Shown: positions 32,470-40,110 of the stretch, in pieces
Numbering within the stretch: position 1 is the first letter of the stretch
Layout: each line of letters begins with the position of its first letter
Source: Chloroflexota bacterium
Lineage (GTDB): Bacteria > Chloroflexota > Anaerolineae > UBA4142 > SHND01
DNA: 41,231 nt
Direction: 5' to 3'
Assembly (NCBI GenBank): GCA_029778615.1
Contig: JAKOPZ010000158.1
Span: 1-41,231, forward strand
Notes under the pieces: model-generated
The model's database searches: none
What the model was told of the DNA's origin: nothing
What the model saw: only the letters and a program-made list of their open reading frames with translations
Translations under genes and position numbers: made by a program

Positions 32470-33423
32470 ATGCTGATTTCTTCGATTACGGTATTGCTTC
32501 CCGTTTTATTTGTGATGGCGTTGGGGTATTGGGCAGGAAAAAGCAAGGAAATCACGCGCGAACAGGTGGGCGGCATCAACGAGTTGGTCATTGATTTCGC
32601 CTTGCCCGCGTTGACATTTGTTGCTACCGTCAAAACTACGCGCAGTGAAATGTTTGCCCAAGCGCCATTCTTGCTTGCGATTTTGATTGCCTTTGCCGGC
32701 GTGTACGGCGCCACGGTGTTGGTAAGTTTGTATGGACTGCGTCACTCACTCGGCGAAGCGGCACTGCAAGCCGCGCTCGTCGCGTTTCCTTCGGTCTCGT
32801 TTTTTGGTATCCCCATTTTCAGAGGACTGTTTGGCGAGAGCAGCATCCTGACCATTGCGTTGGCAAGTGTGATGGGAATGGTAACGCTCGTGCCGCTCAC
32901 AGTTGTCCTGCTGGAGATTCACACACAGCGCGCACAGCAAGACACGTCGCAAGAAATCGGCAAGCTGATACGCGGCGGACTGGTCAAAAGTTTCAAGCGT
33001 CCGATGGTGTGGGCGCCGCTATTGGGCGCGGGGCTCGTCCTGTTGGATTTGAAACCGCCGGCGGAAATTGATGCGATGCTTTCGCTCATCGGTTCGGCAA
33101 CGGGCGGCGCGTCCATTTTTCTCGCGGGGCTCATTATCGCCGCTTACAATATCAAAATCAGCGCCGAAGTGATTGGCAATGTAATTGCCAAAATGATTGC
33201 GCAGCCGCTGTTGATGGTCGGGCTCGTCGCCGCTTTGGGAGTTACAGACCCGCTCGCGCGCGAAGGGATTCTCATCTGCGCGATTCCGACGGCGGTCTTT
33301 GCGCCAATGCTTGCGCCGCGCTATCATGTCTATGAAACGCAAGCGTCGTCAACGCTCGTGCTTACGGCATTGACGATGATTGTGACGTTACCCCTTGCCA
33401 TCGTGTTGGTGGGAGCAACATAA
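32470..33423 (+). CDS. AEC-family transporter (auxin efflux carrier type)
   Basis: The 317-residue protein has ten likely helices in two blocks of five around a hydrophilic loop, as in the AEC/MdcF family. Signatures are 'LPVLFVMALGYWAGKSKEIT', 'GGINELVIDFALPALTFVAT', and the second half 'MVGLVAALGVTDPLAREGILICAIPTAVFAPMLAPRY'. Bacterial members export or exchange organic acids such as malate. The gene is 3 nt from the P450 gene, suggesting co-transcription; whether it moves a substrate of the P450 is unknown. Confidence 0.85.
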   Translation: MLISSITVLLPVLFVMALGYWAGKSKEITREQVGGINELVIDFALPALTFVATVKTTRSEMFAQAPFLLAILIAFAGVYGATVLVSLYGLRHSLGEAALQAALVAFPSVSFFGIPIFRGLFGESSILTIALASVMGMVTLVPLTVVLLEIHTQRAQQDTSQEIGKLIRGGLVKSFKRPMVWAPLLGAGLVLLDLKPPAEIDAMLSLIGSATGGASIFLAGLIIAAYNIKISAEVIGNVIAKMIAQPLLMVGLVAALGVTDPLAREGILICAIPTAVFAPMLAPRYHVYETQASSTLVLTALTMIVTLPLAIVLVGAT

Positions 33424-33426
33424 TTT

Positions 33427-34611
33427 ATGGGACAATCGTCTCTATCTTCTGATTCAAAAACATTTTACAATTTCCAAGCGCATCCGACTGCCTTACAGCG
33501 TGACGAAAACGGAACGTGGCATGTGCGGGGGTATGCCGAAGCAAAAGCGATTTTGCTCGGCGATACCACGCAAGCGGGCTTTAGCGCGGAACTGGTGAAA
33601 CAGATGCCGCTAAAAATTCAACAGCCCGTTTTGTTTCAAGCCGGCGCGGAACATCGCGAACAGCGCGCACAGATTGCAAAATTTTTTACGCCGACGTTTA
33701 CACAGCAGCAGCACGCGGCATTGATGGAAAAATACGCGGACGCCATTGTGGACGAATTTGTGCGCGCGGGCGGCGGCGATTTGAACAAGATGACCGCGCG
33801 CATGGCGCTGGCAGTCGCCGCGGACGTGATGGGGCTCACCAATTCCAACCGCGCGCACATGGCGCGGCGGCTCGATACGATTTTGCACGCCGACATGAAC
33901 TTTAGCGCCAAGAGCGTGCAAGGCATTGTGCGTTACGTGAACGTACAGTGGAACATGCTGCTGTTTTATTTGTTCGACGTGCGCCCCGCGATACAATTCC
34001 GCAAACGCGCGCCGCAGTCGGATGTGATTTCGCATTTGCTCGCCAAAGGTCGCAGCGGCACGGAAATTTTAATCGAGTGCATTACCTATGGCGCGGCGGG
34101 CATGGTGACGACGCAAGAATTCATTTGCCTCGCGACGTGGCAAATGTTGGAGCATGACGCACTGCGTCAAGAATTTTTGCGCGGCGACGCGGAAACGCGC
34201 TATCGCATTTTGCATGAACTCTTGCGCCTCGACCCGGTGGTCGCGCATTTGCTGCGCCGCGCGGCGAGCGACCTCTGCGTGCCGAGCGGTGGCGCGACCG
34301 TAACCATTCCGCGCGGCGCGCTGATTGATTTGCACTTGAACGAAATCAACGCGGACGCGCGCGCGGCGGGCGCGGAACCCCTGCATTTGAATTCGCACCG
34401 CGCGCTGGAAAAAAGTGTCCCGCGTTCGCTGATGGGGTTTGGCGCGGGACCGCACCGCTGTGTCGGAGAGTTTATCGCGCTCGCCGAGTCCGACATTTTT
34501 TTGCAGCGGTTGATGCGTATCAACACCCTAAAGCTTGTTCAAGCGCCCAAGATTCAACGCAACGAAACCATCAAAGGATATGAGCTGCGCGAATTGATGT
34601 TGAGCGTCTAA
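33427..34611 (+). CDS. Cytochrome P450
   Basis: The 394-residue soluble-type P450 has the heme-binding loop FGAGPHRCVGE (axial Cys345), the K-helix ExxR in HELLRLDPV, and an I-helix segment YGAAGMVTTQEF close to the oxygen-binding AGxxT pattern. It has no membrane anchor and would need a ferredoxin and reductase, none of which is visible nearby. The substrate is unknown. It is followed after 15 nt by a WS/DGAT gene, so a lipid or fatty alcohol substrate is a possible but unproven guess. Confidence 0.88.
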   Translation: MGQSSLSSDSKTFYNFQAHPTALQRDENGTWHVRGYAEAKAILLGDTTQAGFSAELVKQMPLKIQQPVLFQAGAEHREQRAQIAKFFTPTFTQQQHAALMEKYADAIVDEFVRAGGGDLNKMTARMALAVAADVMGLTNSNRAHMARRLDTILHADMNFSAKSVQGIVRYVNVQWNMLLFYLFDVRPAIQFRKRAPQSDVISHLLAKGRSGTEILIECITYGAAGMVTTQEFICLATWQMLEHDALRQEFLRGDAETRYRILHELLRLDPVVAHLLRRAASDLCVPSGGATVTIPRGALIDLHLNEINADARAAGAEPLHLNSHRALEKSVPRSLMGFGAGPHRCVGEFIALAESDIFLQRLMRINTLKLVQAPKIQRNETIKGYELRELMLSV

Positions 34612-34626
34612 CCGAAAGGAAGCATT

Positions 34627-36069
34627 ATGCGTCGACGCGAAAATTTTTCACTGGTGGACGCCGCCTGGCTGCACATGGATGAGCCGACAAGCATGGCGAT
34701 GATTGTTGGCGTCATCACGTTCGAGAAACCACTCGAACTGGCTGCCCTGAGAAAACTCATGCGCGCGCTGGTGCAGCGCGTGCCGCGCTTTCGCCAACGC
34801 GTGCGCGAACCGCGCTTGGGCTTGGGAGTCCCGCAATGGGAAGACGACCCGCACTTTGACCTCGACGCGCATCTGCATCGCATCGCCTTGCCCGCGCCGC
34901 ATGACCAGAACGCGCTGCATGATTTGGTCGGCGACCTCATGTCCACGCCGCTCGATTTCACCAAGCCGCTGTGGCAATATCATCTTGTCGAAAACTATGA
35001 CGGCGGGTGCGCGCTGATTTGTCGCTTGCATCACGCGATGGCGGATGGCTTGGCGCTGGTCCAAGTTTTGCTTTCGATGGCGGACAGCGCGCCGCCCTCC
35101 GGCAACGGCACTGAAAAACACGCGCGCGCGTCAAAAAAACCGCGCGAAAGTGTCGTTGACCAAACGCTGCGGCTCGCTCTGCGCGGCGCGCGTTTTGCCA
35201 ACGCGCTCACCAGCGATTCGCAAATGCTGCGCCAAGCTGCCCGGTTCGGCGCCAGCGGTTCGCTCGCGCTGGGCAAATTATTGTTGATTGGTCCCGATAC
35301 GCCGTCGTTATTCAAAGGCAATGTCGGCGTCATCAAACGCGCGGCGTGGTCGAAACCGTTGGCATTGAACGACGTGAAATTTGTGTCCAAAGCGTTCGAA
35401 GCAACCATCAACGATATTCTGATTTCGTCAGTGACCGGCGCGCTGCGGCGGTATATTGAAGGACGCGGCGAGACGACGCAAGGCATGAATTTGCGCGCGA
35501 TGATTCCGGTCAATCTGCGCGACGTGAATCAACTTGACCTCGAACATTTGGGCAATCAGTTCGGGCTCGTGTTTCTGGATTTGCCCGTTGGCATTCGCGA
35601 ACCCACCGCGCGCATGTCGGTGCTCAAAGACCGTATGGATGAAATCAAGGGCACGCCCGAAGCGTTGGTCGCGTATGGCATTCTTGGCGTGATTGGCGCG
35701 ACGCCGAGCGTGATGGAAAAAGTTATCAATCGCCTGTTCAGTATGAAAGCGTCGGCGGTGATGACGAATGTGCCGGGACCGCGCGAGCCATTGTACTTGA
35801 TGGGGAGTCGCATCAATGGACTGATGTTTTGGGTGCCGACGCCTGCGAATCTGGCGCTCGGTGTGAGCATCATCAGTTATGCGGGACAGGTGGTCGTTGG
35901 GGTAGGGACGGACGCGGGGCTGGTGCCGGACCCGGAAGAAATTGTGAACGCGTTCGTGGAAGAATTTCGCGCGCTCGAACGCGTCGCGTTGCGGCGCGCC
36001 ACCGCGCAGCGCAAACGACGCGCCAACAAAAAAGCGCGCGCGGCGCGAGAACGCGTTGGCGTCAAGTAA
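34627..36069 (+). CDS. Wax ester synthase / diacylglycerol acyltransferase (WS/DGAT)
   Basis: The 480-residue protein carries the catalytic HHxxxDG (HHAMADG, His135-Gly141) with 'FTKPLWQYHLVENY' before it. The second conserved part includes 'FEATINDILISSVTGALRRYI' (ND motif) and 'MTNVPGPREPLYLMG'. It would make wax esters or triacylglycerol from acyl-CoA. The C-terminus is a Lys/Arg-rich tail. The gene is 35 nt upstream of ppk2 and possibly in the same transcript. Confidence 0.9.
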   Translation: MRRRENFSLVDAAWLHMDEPTSMAMIVGVITFEKPLELAALRKLMRALVQRVPRFRQRVREPRLGLGVPQWEDDPHFDLDAHLHRIALPAPHDQNALHDLVGDLMSTPLDFTKPLWQYHLVENYDGGCALICRLHHAMADGLALVQVLLSMADSAPPSGNGTEKHARASKKPRESVVDQTLRLALRGARFANALTSDSQMLRQAARFGASGSLALGKLLLIGPDTPSLFKGNVGVIKRAAWSKPLALNDVKFVSKAFEATINDILISSVTGALRRYIEGRGETTQGMNLRAMIPVNLRDVNQLDLEHLGNQFGLVFLDLPVGIREPTARMSVLKDRMDEIKGTPEALVAYGILGVIGATPSVMEKVINRLFSMKASAVMTNVPGPREPLYLMGSRINGLMFWVPTPANLALGVSIISYAGQVVVGVGTDAGLVPDPEEIVNAFVEEFRALERVALRRATAQRKRRANKKARAARERVGVK

Positions 36070-36104
36070 AACTATTGGTTACCCAAGAATCGAATCGAGG
36101 GACA

Positions 36105-36908
36105 ATGAAAAATTATCGCGTGAGCGCCGAAAATAAAATCAGTCTGCGCGAACTCGACCCCGCTGACCGCAGTGAATTTTTGGGCGACAAGGACCAAGCC
36201 GAAGCTGAGGTCAAACACATTACGCGCGAGTTGGATGATTTGCAAGAACGATTGTACGCGGAAGGCAAACGCGCGATGCTCTTTGTCATTCAGGCGCCGG
36301 ATACGGGCGGCAAAGACGGAACGATTCGCCACGTCTTTGGCAATTTAAATCCGCAGGGCTGCCGCGTCGCCTCGTTCAAAGCACCGTCCGCGACGGAATT
36401 GGCGCACGATTACTTGTGGCGCATTCACGCGGCGATGCCGCGGCGCGGCGAAATCGGCATTTTCAATCGCAGTCATTATGAGGATGTGCTGGTCGTGCGC
36501 GTGCACAATCTTGTGCCGCGCGAGGTTTGGGAAAAACGCTACGCCCAGATTAACGCGTTCGAGAAAATGTTGACGGAAGAAGGCACGACGATTGTGAAAT
36601 TCTTTTTGCATATCAGCAAAGAGGAGCAAAAAGAACGCCTGCTCGCGCGCGTGGCAGACCCGACGAAACATTGGAAGTTCAACCCCGCCGATTTAAAAGA
36701 ACGCGCGTTGTGGGATGAATATCAGCGCGCGTATGAGGATGTCTTGAACAAGACGAGCACTGCGTACGCGCCGTGGTACGTGATTCCTGCAAATCGCAAA
36801 TGGTACCGCAACGTCATCGTCGCGCGGATTGCCCATCAAACGCTCAAGGACCTTGACCCGCAGTATCCTGAAACGAATATAGATTTTTCCAATATCGCGA
36901 TTGAATGA
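36105..36908 (+). CDS. ppk2: Polyphosphate kinase 2
   Basis: The 267-residue protein matches the PPK2 family: a helical N-terminus, Walker A-like QAPDTGGKDGTIRH, then 'FNRSHYEDVLVVRVH' (Walker B region), and 'HWKFNPADLKERALWDEY' with the lid helices. A final 'WYVIPANRKWYRNVIVARI' follows. PPK2 enzymes move phosphate between polyphosphate and nucleotides. GAGGGA lies just upstream of the ATG at 36105; longer frames into the WS/DGAT gene are shadows. Confidence 0.92.
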   Translation: MKNYRVSAENKISLRELDPADRSEFLGDKDQAEAEVKHITRELDDLQERLYAEGKRAMLFVIQAPDTGGKDGTIRHVFGNLNPQGCRVASFKAPSATELAHDYLWRIHAAMPRRGEIGIFNRSHYEDVLVVRVHNLVPREVWEKRYAQINAFEKMLTEEGTTIVKFFLHISKEEQKERLLARVADPTKHWKFNPADLKERALWDEYQRAYEDVLNKTSTAYAPWYVIPANRKWYRNVIVARIAHQTLKDLDPQYPETNIDFSNIAIE

Positions 36909-36944
36909 AAAATCTGACGCGGCGCACCGCGTCAGATTTTTTTT
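36908..36944. terminator. Bidirectional terminator shared by convergent genes
   Basis: ATCTGACGCGG (36912-36922) pairs perfectly with CCGCGTCAGAT (36927-36937) around a 4-nt loop, with A5 before and T8 after. It serves ppk2 on the plus strand. On the minus strand the T-run's complement encodes the last lysines and the stem holds the stop codon of the cytochrome gene. Confidence 0.88.
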
Positions 36945-37588
36945 ATGTGACGGAATATCACGAGCGAAACGAGTACGCCCAGTGCGCTTGCGGCACCGAG
37001 CGCGAGGAAAAACGGTGACTGAACATTGCGCGCGGGCTGGAGTGAAATCGCGCGCGCATTCGTTTCGTCCACCGTTCGCACACTCACCCCGTGCTCTCGC
37101 AGGAGGAACGCGACGAGCTGCCAATACTCTTGCTGTGTCAGCGCACCGGGCGATTGATACGGCATCCGCGTACTGACAAAATCAAACAACGCTTGCGCGT
37201 TTTCGTACCGGGTCAGCGTGTTCGCGCCGACGAGCGCGGGCGCGAAATTTTTCGGCAAAGTGAAACCTTCCGGCGGATGACGCGCGCCGTGACAGGTGGA
37301 GCGCGCGCAATCTTGGTGTTCCACATCCCACTGCGCGCGCCATTCTGTAGAAAGCCCCTGTCCCTTGTCGCCGTGACATGCCATACAGCGATAATAGTAC
37401 AACACCGCGCCCGCGTCCGCTTGGGTATTTCCCGGCGCGGGCGGCGTCATCCATGCCGGAAACATTCCACCACCCGGCAGTGGTGTGGGCAAACGCGTTG
37501 GGCGAGGAGTGGGGTTTTGTGCGTGCGCGACGGGGGCGCAAAAAAGAAATGCTCCAACAAGAATGAGTACAAAAATTCTCGTGAGCAT
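36932..37588 (-). CDS. Membrane-anchored dihaem cytochrome c
   Basis: The 218-residue protein has an N-terminal signal segment (FVLILVGAFLFCAPVAHA), a Pro-rich stretch, and two haem motifs: CMACH (Cys68, Cys71) and the longer CARSTCH (Cys94, Cys99; CX4CH). The following 'MPYQSPGALTQQEYWQLVAFLL' can supply a distal Met ligand. A single C-terminal membrane helix anchors it (FFLALGAASALGVLVSLVIF). It would carry electrons on the outer side of the membrane. I prefer ATG 37588, because the frame's first ATG (37642) has no properly spaced binding site and lies in a hairpin. Confidence 0.75.
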   Translation of the reverse strand: MLTRIFVLILVGAFLFCAPVAHAQNPTPRPTRLPTPLPGGGMFPAWMTPPAPGNTQADAGAVLYYYRCMACHGDKGQGLSTEWRAQWDVEHQDCARSTCHGARHPPEGFTLPKNFAPALVGANTLTRYENAQALFDFVSTRMPYQSPGALTQQEYWQLVAFLLREHGVSVRTVDETNARAISLQPARNVQSPFFLALGAASALGVLVSLVIFRHIKKI

Positions 37589-37607
37589 TCCAAAACCTGC
37601 CGCTGCT

Positions 37608-37642
37608 TTCAAAAAGCTTGTTTGAAAATTTTTTGAAAGCAT
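37608..37642. repeat. AT-rich hairpin between the permease and cytochrome genes
   Basis: GCTTTCAAAAA and TTTTTGAAAGC are perfect inverted repeats around a 13-14 nt spacer. It follows the stop of the minus-strand permease gene directly and may act as a weak terminator or processing site. Confidence 0.45.
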
Positions 37643-37645
37643 CCT

Positions 37646-38590
37646 CTACTTGACGCCGCGCAAACGCGGGTCCACGATATCGCGAATCGCATCTCCAATG
37701 AGATTCCACCCCAGCACAAAAAACAACAATGCCATGCCGGGATAGACGACAATGAACCAATATTTGCTCAGGTTCGTTATCCAGTTGCGCGAGAGCGCGA
37801 GCATTTGTCCCCAATCCGCGTAACCGAGTTCCGCGCCCAAGCCGAGAAAACTCAACGCGGCAAAGGAAAGGACATACGTTCCAATTTCCAGCGACGCGAC
37901 GACAATGACCGGAAAAATGGAATTTGGCAGAATGTGCCGCAAGAGAATGCGCCAATCGCGCACGCCGAGCGAACGCGCCGCGAGGACGTACTCGCGTTCT
38001 TTGGTGGAGAGAATGTCTCCGCGAATCAAACGCGCATAACCCATCCAGCCAAACGCGACGAGCGCGATGATGCCCGTGTACAAGCCGCGTCCGAGTTTTG
38101 GCTGGAGCACCGCCGCGAGGGTGAGCGCGGCGATGAGAAACGGAAACGCGAGAAAAATTTCCGTGATGCGCATGAGAACATCGTCCACCCAGCCGCCAAA
38201 ATACGCGGCGAGCGAACCGACGGTGAGTCCGATGACGAGCGCGAGTGCCACAATCAACAGCCCCGCCAAAAATGCAGTGCGCGTGCCCCACACCACGCCA
38301 TAAAAAATATCGTACTGTCCTTCGGTCGTCCCAAAAGGATGTTCCGCGCTCGGCGCTTGCGGTTCGGACTTGAAACCGTCACGCGGAATAATATACGCAT
38401 CGCGCGCGCCGGCAGGGGGGGGGGCAATCACCGGCGCAAAAACCGCAATCGAAACAAACAACAACACCAGAAAAATTCCGACGATGGAAAGCGGATTGCG
38501 CGTAATCTGCCGCAGCATTTTTGACCATTCGGAATTTTGCCGTACGACGGTGCGCGATGCGGGTGAAAAGGAAAGGGTTTGTTGTGCCAT
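37646..38590 (-). CDS. Peptide-type ABC transporter permease, DppC/OppC-like
   Basis: The 314-residue protein has six membrane helices and the family features: an N-terminal 'RNPLSIVGIFLVLLFVSIAVFAPVIAP', 'HPFGTTEGQYDIFYGVVWGTRTAFLAG', and the EAA loop 'EREYVLAARSLGVRDWRILLRHILPN'. It ends 'GWNLIGDAIRDIVDPRLRG'. It forms the channel with the DppB-like protein. A run of ten G (38415-38424, plus strand) lies within the codons for APPPAG. A hairpin repeat separates it from dppB. Confidence 0.92.
   Translation of the reverse strand: MAQQTLSFSPASRTVVRQNSEWSKMLRQITRNPLSIVGIFLVLLFVSIAVFAPVIAPPPAGARDAYIIPRDGFKSEPQAPSAEHPFGTTEGQYDIFYGVVWGTRTAFLAGLLIVALALVIGLTVGSLAAYFGGWVDDVLMRITEIFLAFPFLIAALTLAAVLQPKLGRGLYTGIIALVAFGWMGYARLIRGDILSTKEREYVLAARSLGVRDWRILLRHILPNSIFPVIVVASLEIGTYVLSFAALSFLGLGAELGYADWGQMLALSRNWITNLSKYWFIVVYPGMALLFFVLGWNLIGDAIRDIVDPRLRGVK
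38415..38424. repeat. Poly-G(10) tract inside the permease gene
   Basis: Ten consecutive G on the plus strand (C on the coding strand) encode part of the proline run near residue 57 of the DppC-like permease. In the present state the frame is intact. Such tracts are prone to slippage. Confidence 0.7.
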
Positions 38591-38595
38591 GGGAA

Positions 38596-38660
38596 GGAGA
38601 TTCGAGACTGGAGACTAGAGATTTCGCACTCGGTTCGGAATGACAATCTCTAGTCTCTAT
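38596..38660. repeat. Hairpin repeat of GAGACTGGAGACTAGAGATT units
   Basis: The left arm GGAGATTCGAGACTGGAGACTAGAGATT (tandem units) pairs at its end with AATCTCTAGTCTCT (38645-38658; 13 of 14 bases). It lies between the dppC-like and dppB-like genes and shares units with 2637-2705 and 12808-12868. Confidence 0.65.
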
Positions 38661-38771
38661 CGGAAATAGACCGGCTTGGGATGTACACGATTCAATGCAG
38701 AATCAAATTTAGAGAATCATGTTAAGCGTGTTACGCGTGTCAAAAATCGTATTCCCGTTCAAATCTTGTAT

Positions 38772-39800
38772 TTATGAAACGCGTACGCGCGGGTCCAAAA
38801 ATCCGTACAACAAATCTACGACGAGATTCGCCAATACGAGCAGTCCCGCGCTAAACAGCGTGATGCCCAAAACCGAAATCACATCGAGGCGCAGCGCGGC
38901 GTTGGCGGCGAACCAGCCCATGCCGCGAAAATTGTAGACCGTCTCGGTGATGATGACGCCGTTGAGGAGCCCGATGAAAATGAGTCCGCCGAGCGTGGCG
39001 ATGGGAATCAACGCGTTCCGCAGCGCGTGCGTGTTGATGACGACTTTTTCTTTGAGCCCTTTGGCGCGCGCGGTGCGGACATATTCTTGATTCAAAACAT
39101 CGAGCATGGACGTGCGCGTTACGCGCACAAAGACTGCCCAATTCAAAAACGCGAGAGTGATGACGGGGAGGAACAAATGACGCAGTGCGTCGAGCGTTAC
39201 ATCCACGCGCCCGTTCAAGAGCCCGTCCACCGTGAACATGCCTGTCACCTGACGAAACGATTCATCATTCACAATGCGCTGCATGTCATCGGAAAGACGC
39301 CCCGGCGGAAACCACTGCAAGTTCGCGTAAAAAATCATCAACATCAACAATGCAAAGACGAACGACGGGAACGAGGTCCCGACCATCGAAAAGATGCGTG
39401 CGGAATGGTCAATCGCTTTGTCGCGATGCACGGCAGCTTGCACGCCAAGAAACACGCCGCCGACGACGATTGGAAGGATGCTCAAGAGCGCGAGCTCGAG
39501 CGTCGCGGGAAAGTAATAGAGAATCGCTTCGGTGACCGGACGCTGCGCGGTGCGCGACCAACCGAGGTCGCCTTTTGCCACTTTGCCCATCCAATCCGTG
39601 TACTGCTCCCAAATGGGTTTGTCGAGTCCGTACTTGCGAATGACTTCTTTGACCGCGTTCGGATTTTTGGGCACATCTCGCACATACAGCGCGGCGCGTT
39701 CGGCAGGGTCGAGCAGCTGGAGAATTCCAAAAATCAAAATCGTCACGCCAAAGAGAATGACGGGTAAAAAGAGCAAGCGGCGAATGATATAGCGCGTCAT
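38772..39800 (-). CDS. Peptide-type ABC transporter permease, DppB/OppB-like
   Basis: The 342-residue protein starts MTRYIIRRLLFLPVIL and has the family layout: a first helix, a long periplasmic loop (LDPAERAALYVRDVPKNPNAV to TDWMGKVAKGDLGWS), five more helices with 'PSFVFALLMLMIFYANLQWFPPG', and the EAA loop 'EYVRTARAKGLKEKVVINTHALRNALIP'. It lacks a clear ribosome binding site, because the ATG stands 7 nt after the T-run of an intrinsic terminator. Its expression must therefore depend on read-through or on a different promoter. Confidence 0.92.
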   Translation of the reverse strand: MTRYIIRRLLFLPVILFGVTILIFGILQLLDPAERAALYVRDVPKNPNAVKEVIRKYGLDKPIWEQYTDWMGKVAKGDLGWSRTAQRPVTEAILYYFPATLELALLSILPIVVGGVFLGVQAAVHRDKAIDHSARIFSMVGTSFPSFVFALLMLMIFYANLQWFPPGRLSDDMQRIVNDESFRQVTGMFTVDGLLNGRVDVTLDALRHLFLPVITLAFLNWAVFVRVTRTSMLDVLNQEYVRTARAKGLKEKVVINTHALRNALIPIATLGGLIFIGLLNGVIITETVYNFRGMGWFAANAALRLDVISVLGITLFSAGLLVLANLVVDLLYGFLDPRVRVS

Positions 39801-39803
39801 GGT

Positions 39804-39860
39804 TGAAAAAAGGGCGTTGAATCCAAGGACAAAAAACGTTCTGCCTCACATTCAACGCCC
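39804..39860 (-). terminator. Intrinsic terminator directly before the dppB-like gene
   Basis: On the minus strand GGGCGTTGAAT (complement of 39850-39860) pairs perfectly with ATTCAACGCCC (39812-39822) across a 27-nt loop and is followed by six T. The element ends 7 nt before the permease start codon, so full termination would silence both permease genes. Confidence 0.75.
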
Positions 39861-40110
39861 GCTGGTTTGCTTTGAGCGGGACAGGGGTTTCGGGCTCCAC
39901 CAAAACCCCCGCCCGTGACAAACGTCGGAGCTAGCGTCAACCGCAGGGTCAGCAATCCCTCCGGCAGCGACTAGAGCTGCGTTTGTCATCACGCTCACGA
40001 TGTGAAGGAGACCCGACAGGTTTTGCGCCAAGAGGTAATTTGCCGAGTGCGATGTCTTGCGCGTATGGTAAGGTCAACGACTGCTCCGGAACCCTGTCAA
40101 GTCTGGTGTC
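39861..40110 (-). promoter_or_regulatory. Highly structured leader region between binding-protein and permease genes
   Basis: Read on the minus strand, the region folds into several stems. GACAGG pairs with CCTGTC (long range). GCGCAAG pairs with CTTGGCGC. A long imperfect arm starts GACAAACG and ends CGTTTGTC (39917-39987) with inner AGGG/CCCT and GCCG/CGGT pairs. CGGG..GGGGTTT pairs with AAACCCC..CCCG. Finally CCCGCT can pair with AGCGGG, using bases shared with both the previous stem and the terminator. I matched it to no known riboswitch consensus. It may alternatively be a decayed insertion-element end. Confidence 0.5.

Noticed and set aside
39804-40110. Known riboswitch or T-box
   Set aside because: I compared the sequence by eye with T-box, SAM, TPP, glycine, cobalamin, guanidine, fluoride, ZTP and c-di-GMP core motifs and saw none. 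It remains an unassigned structured element.
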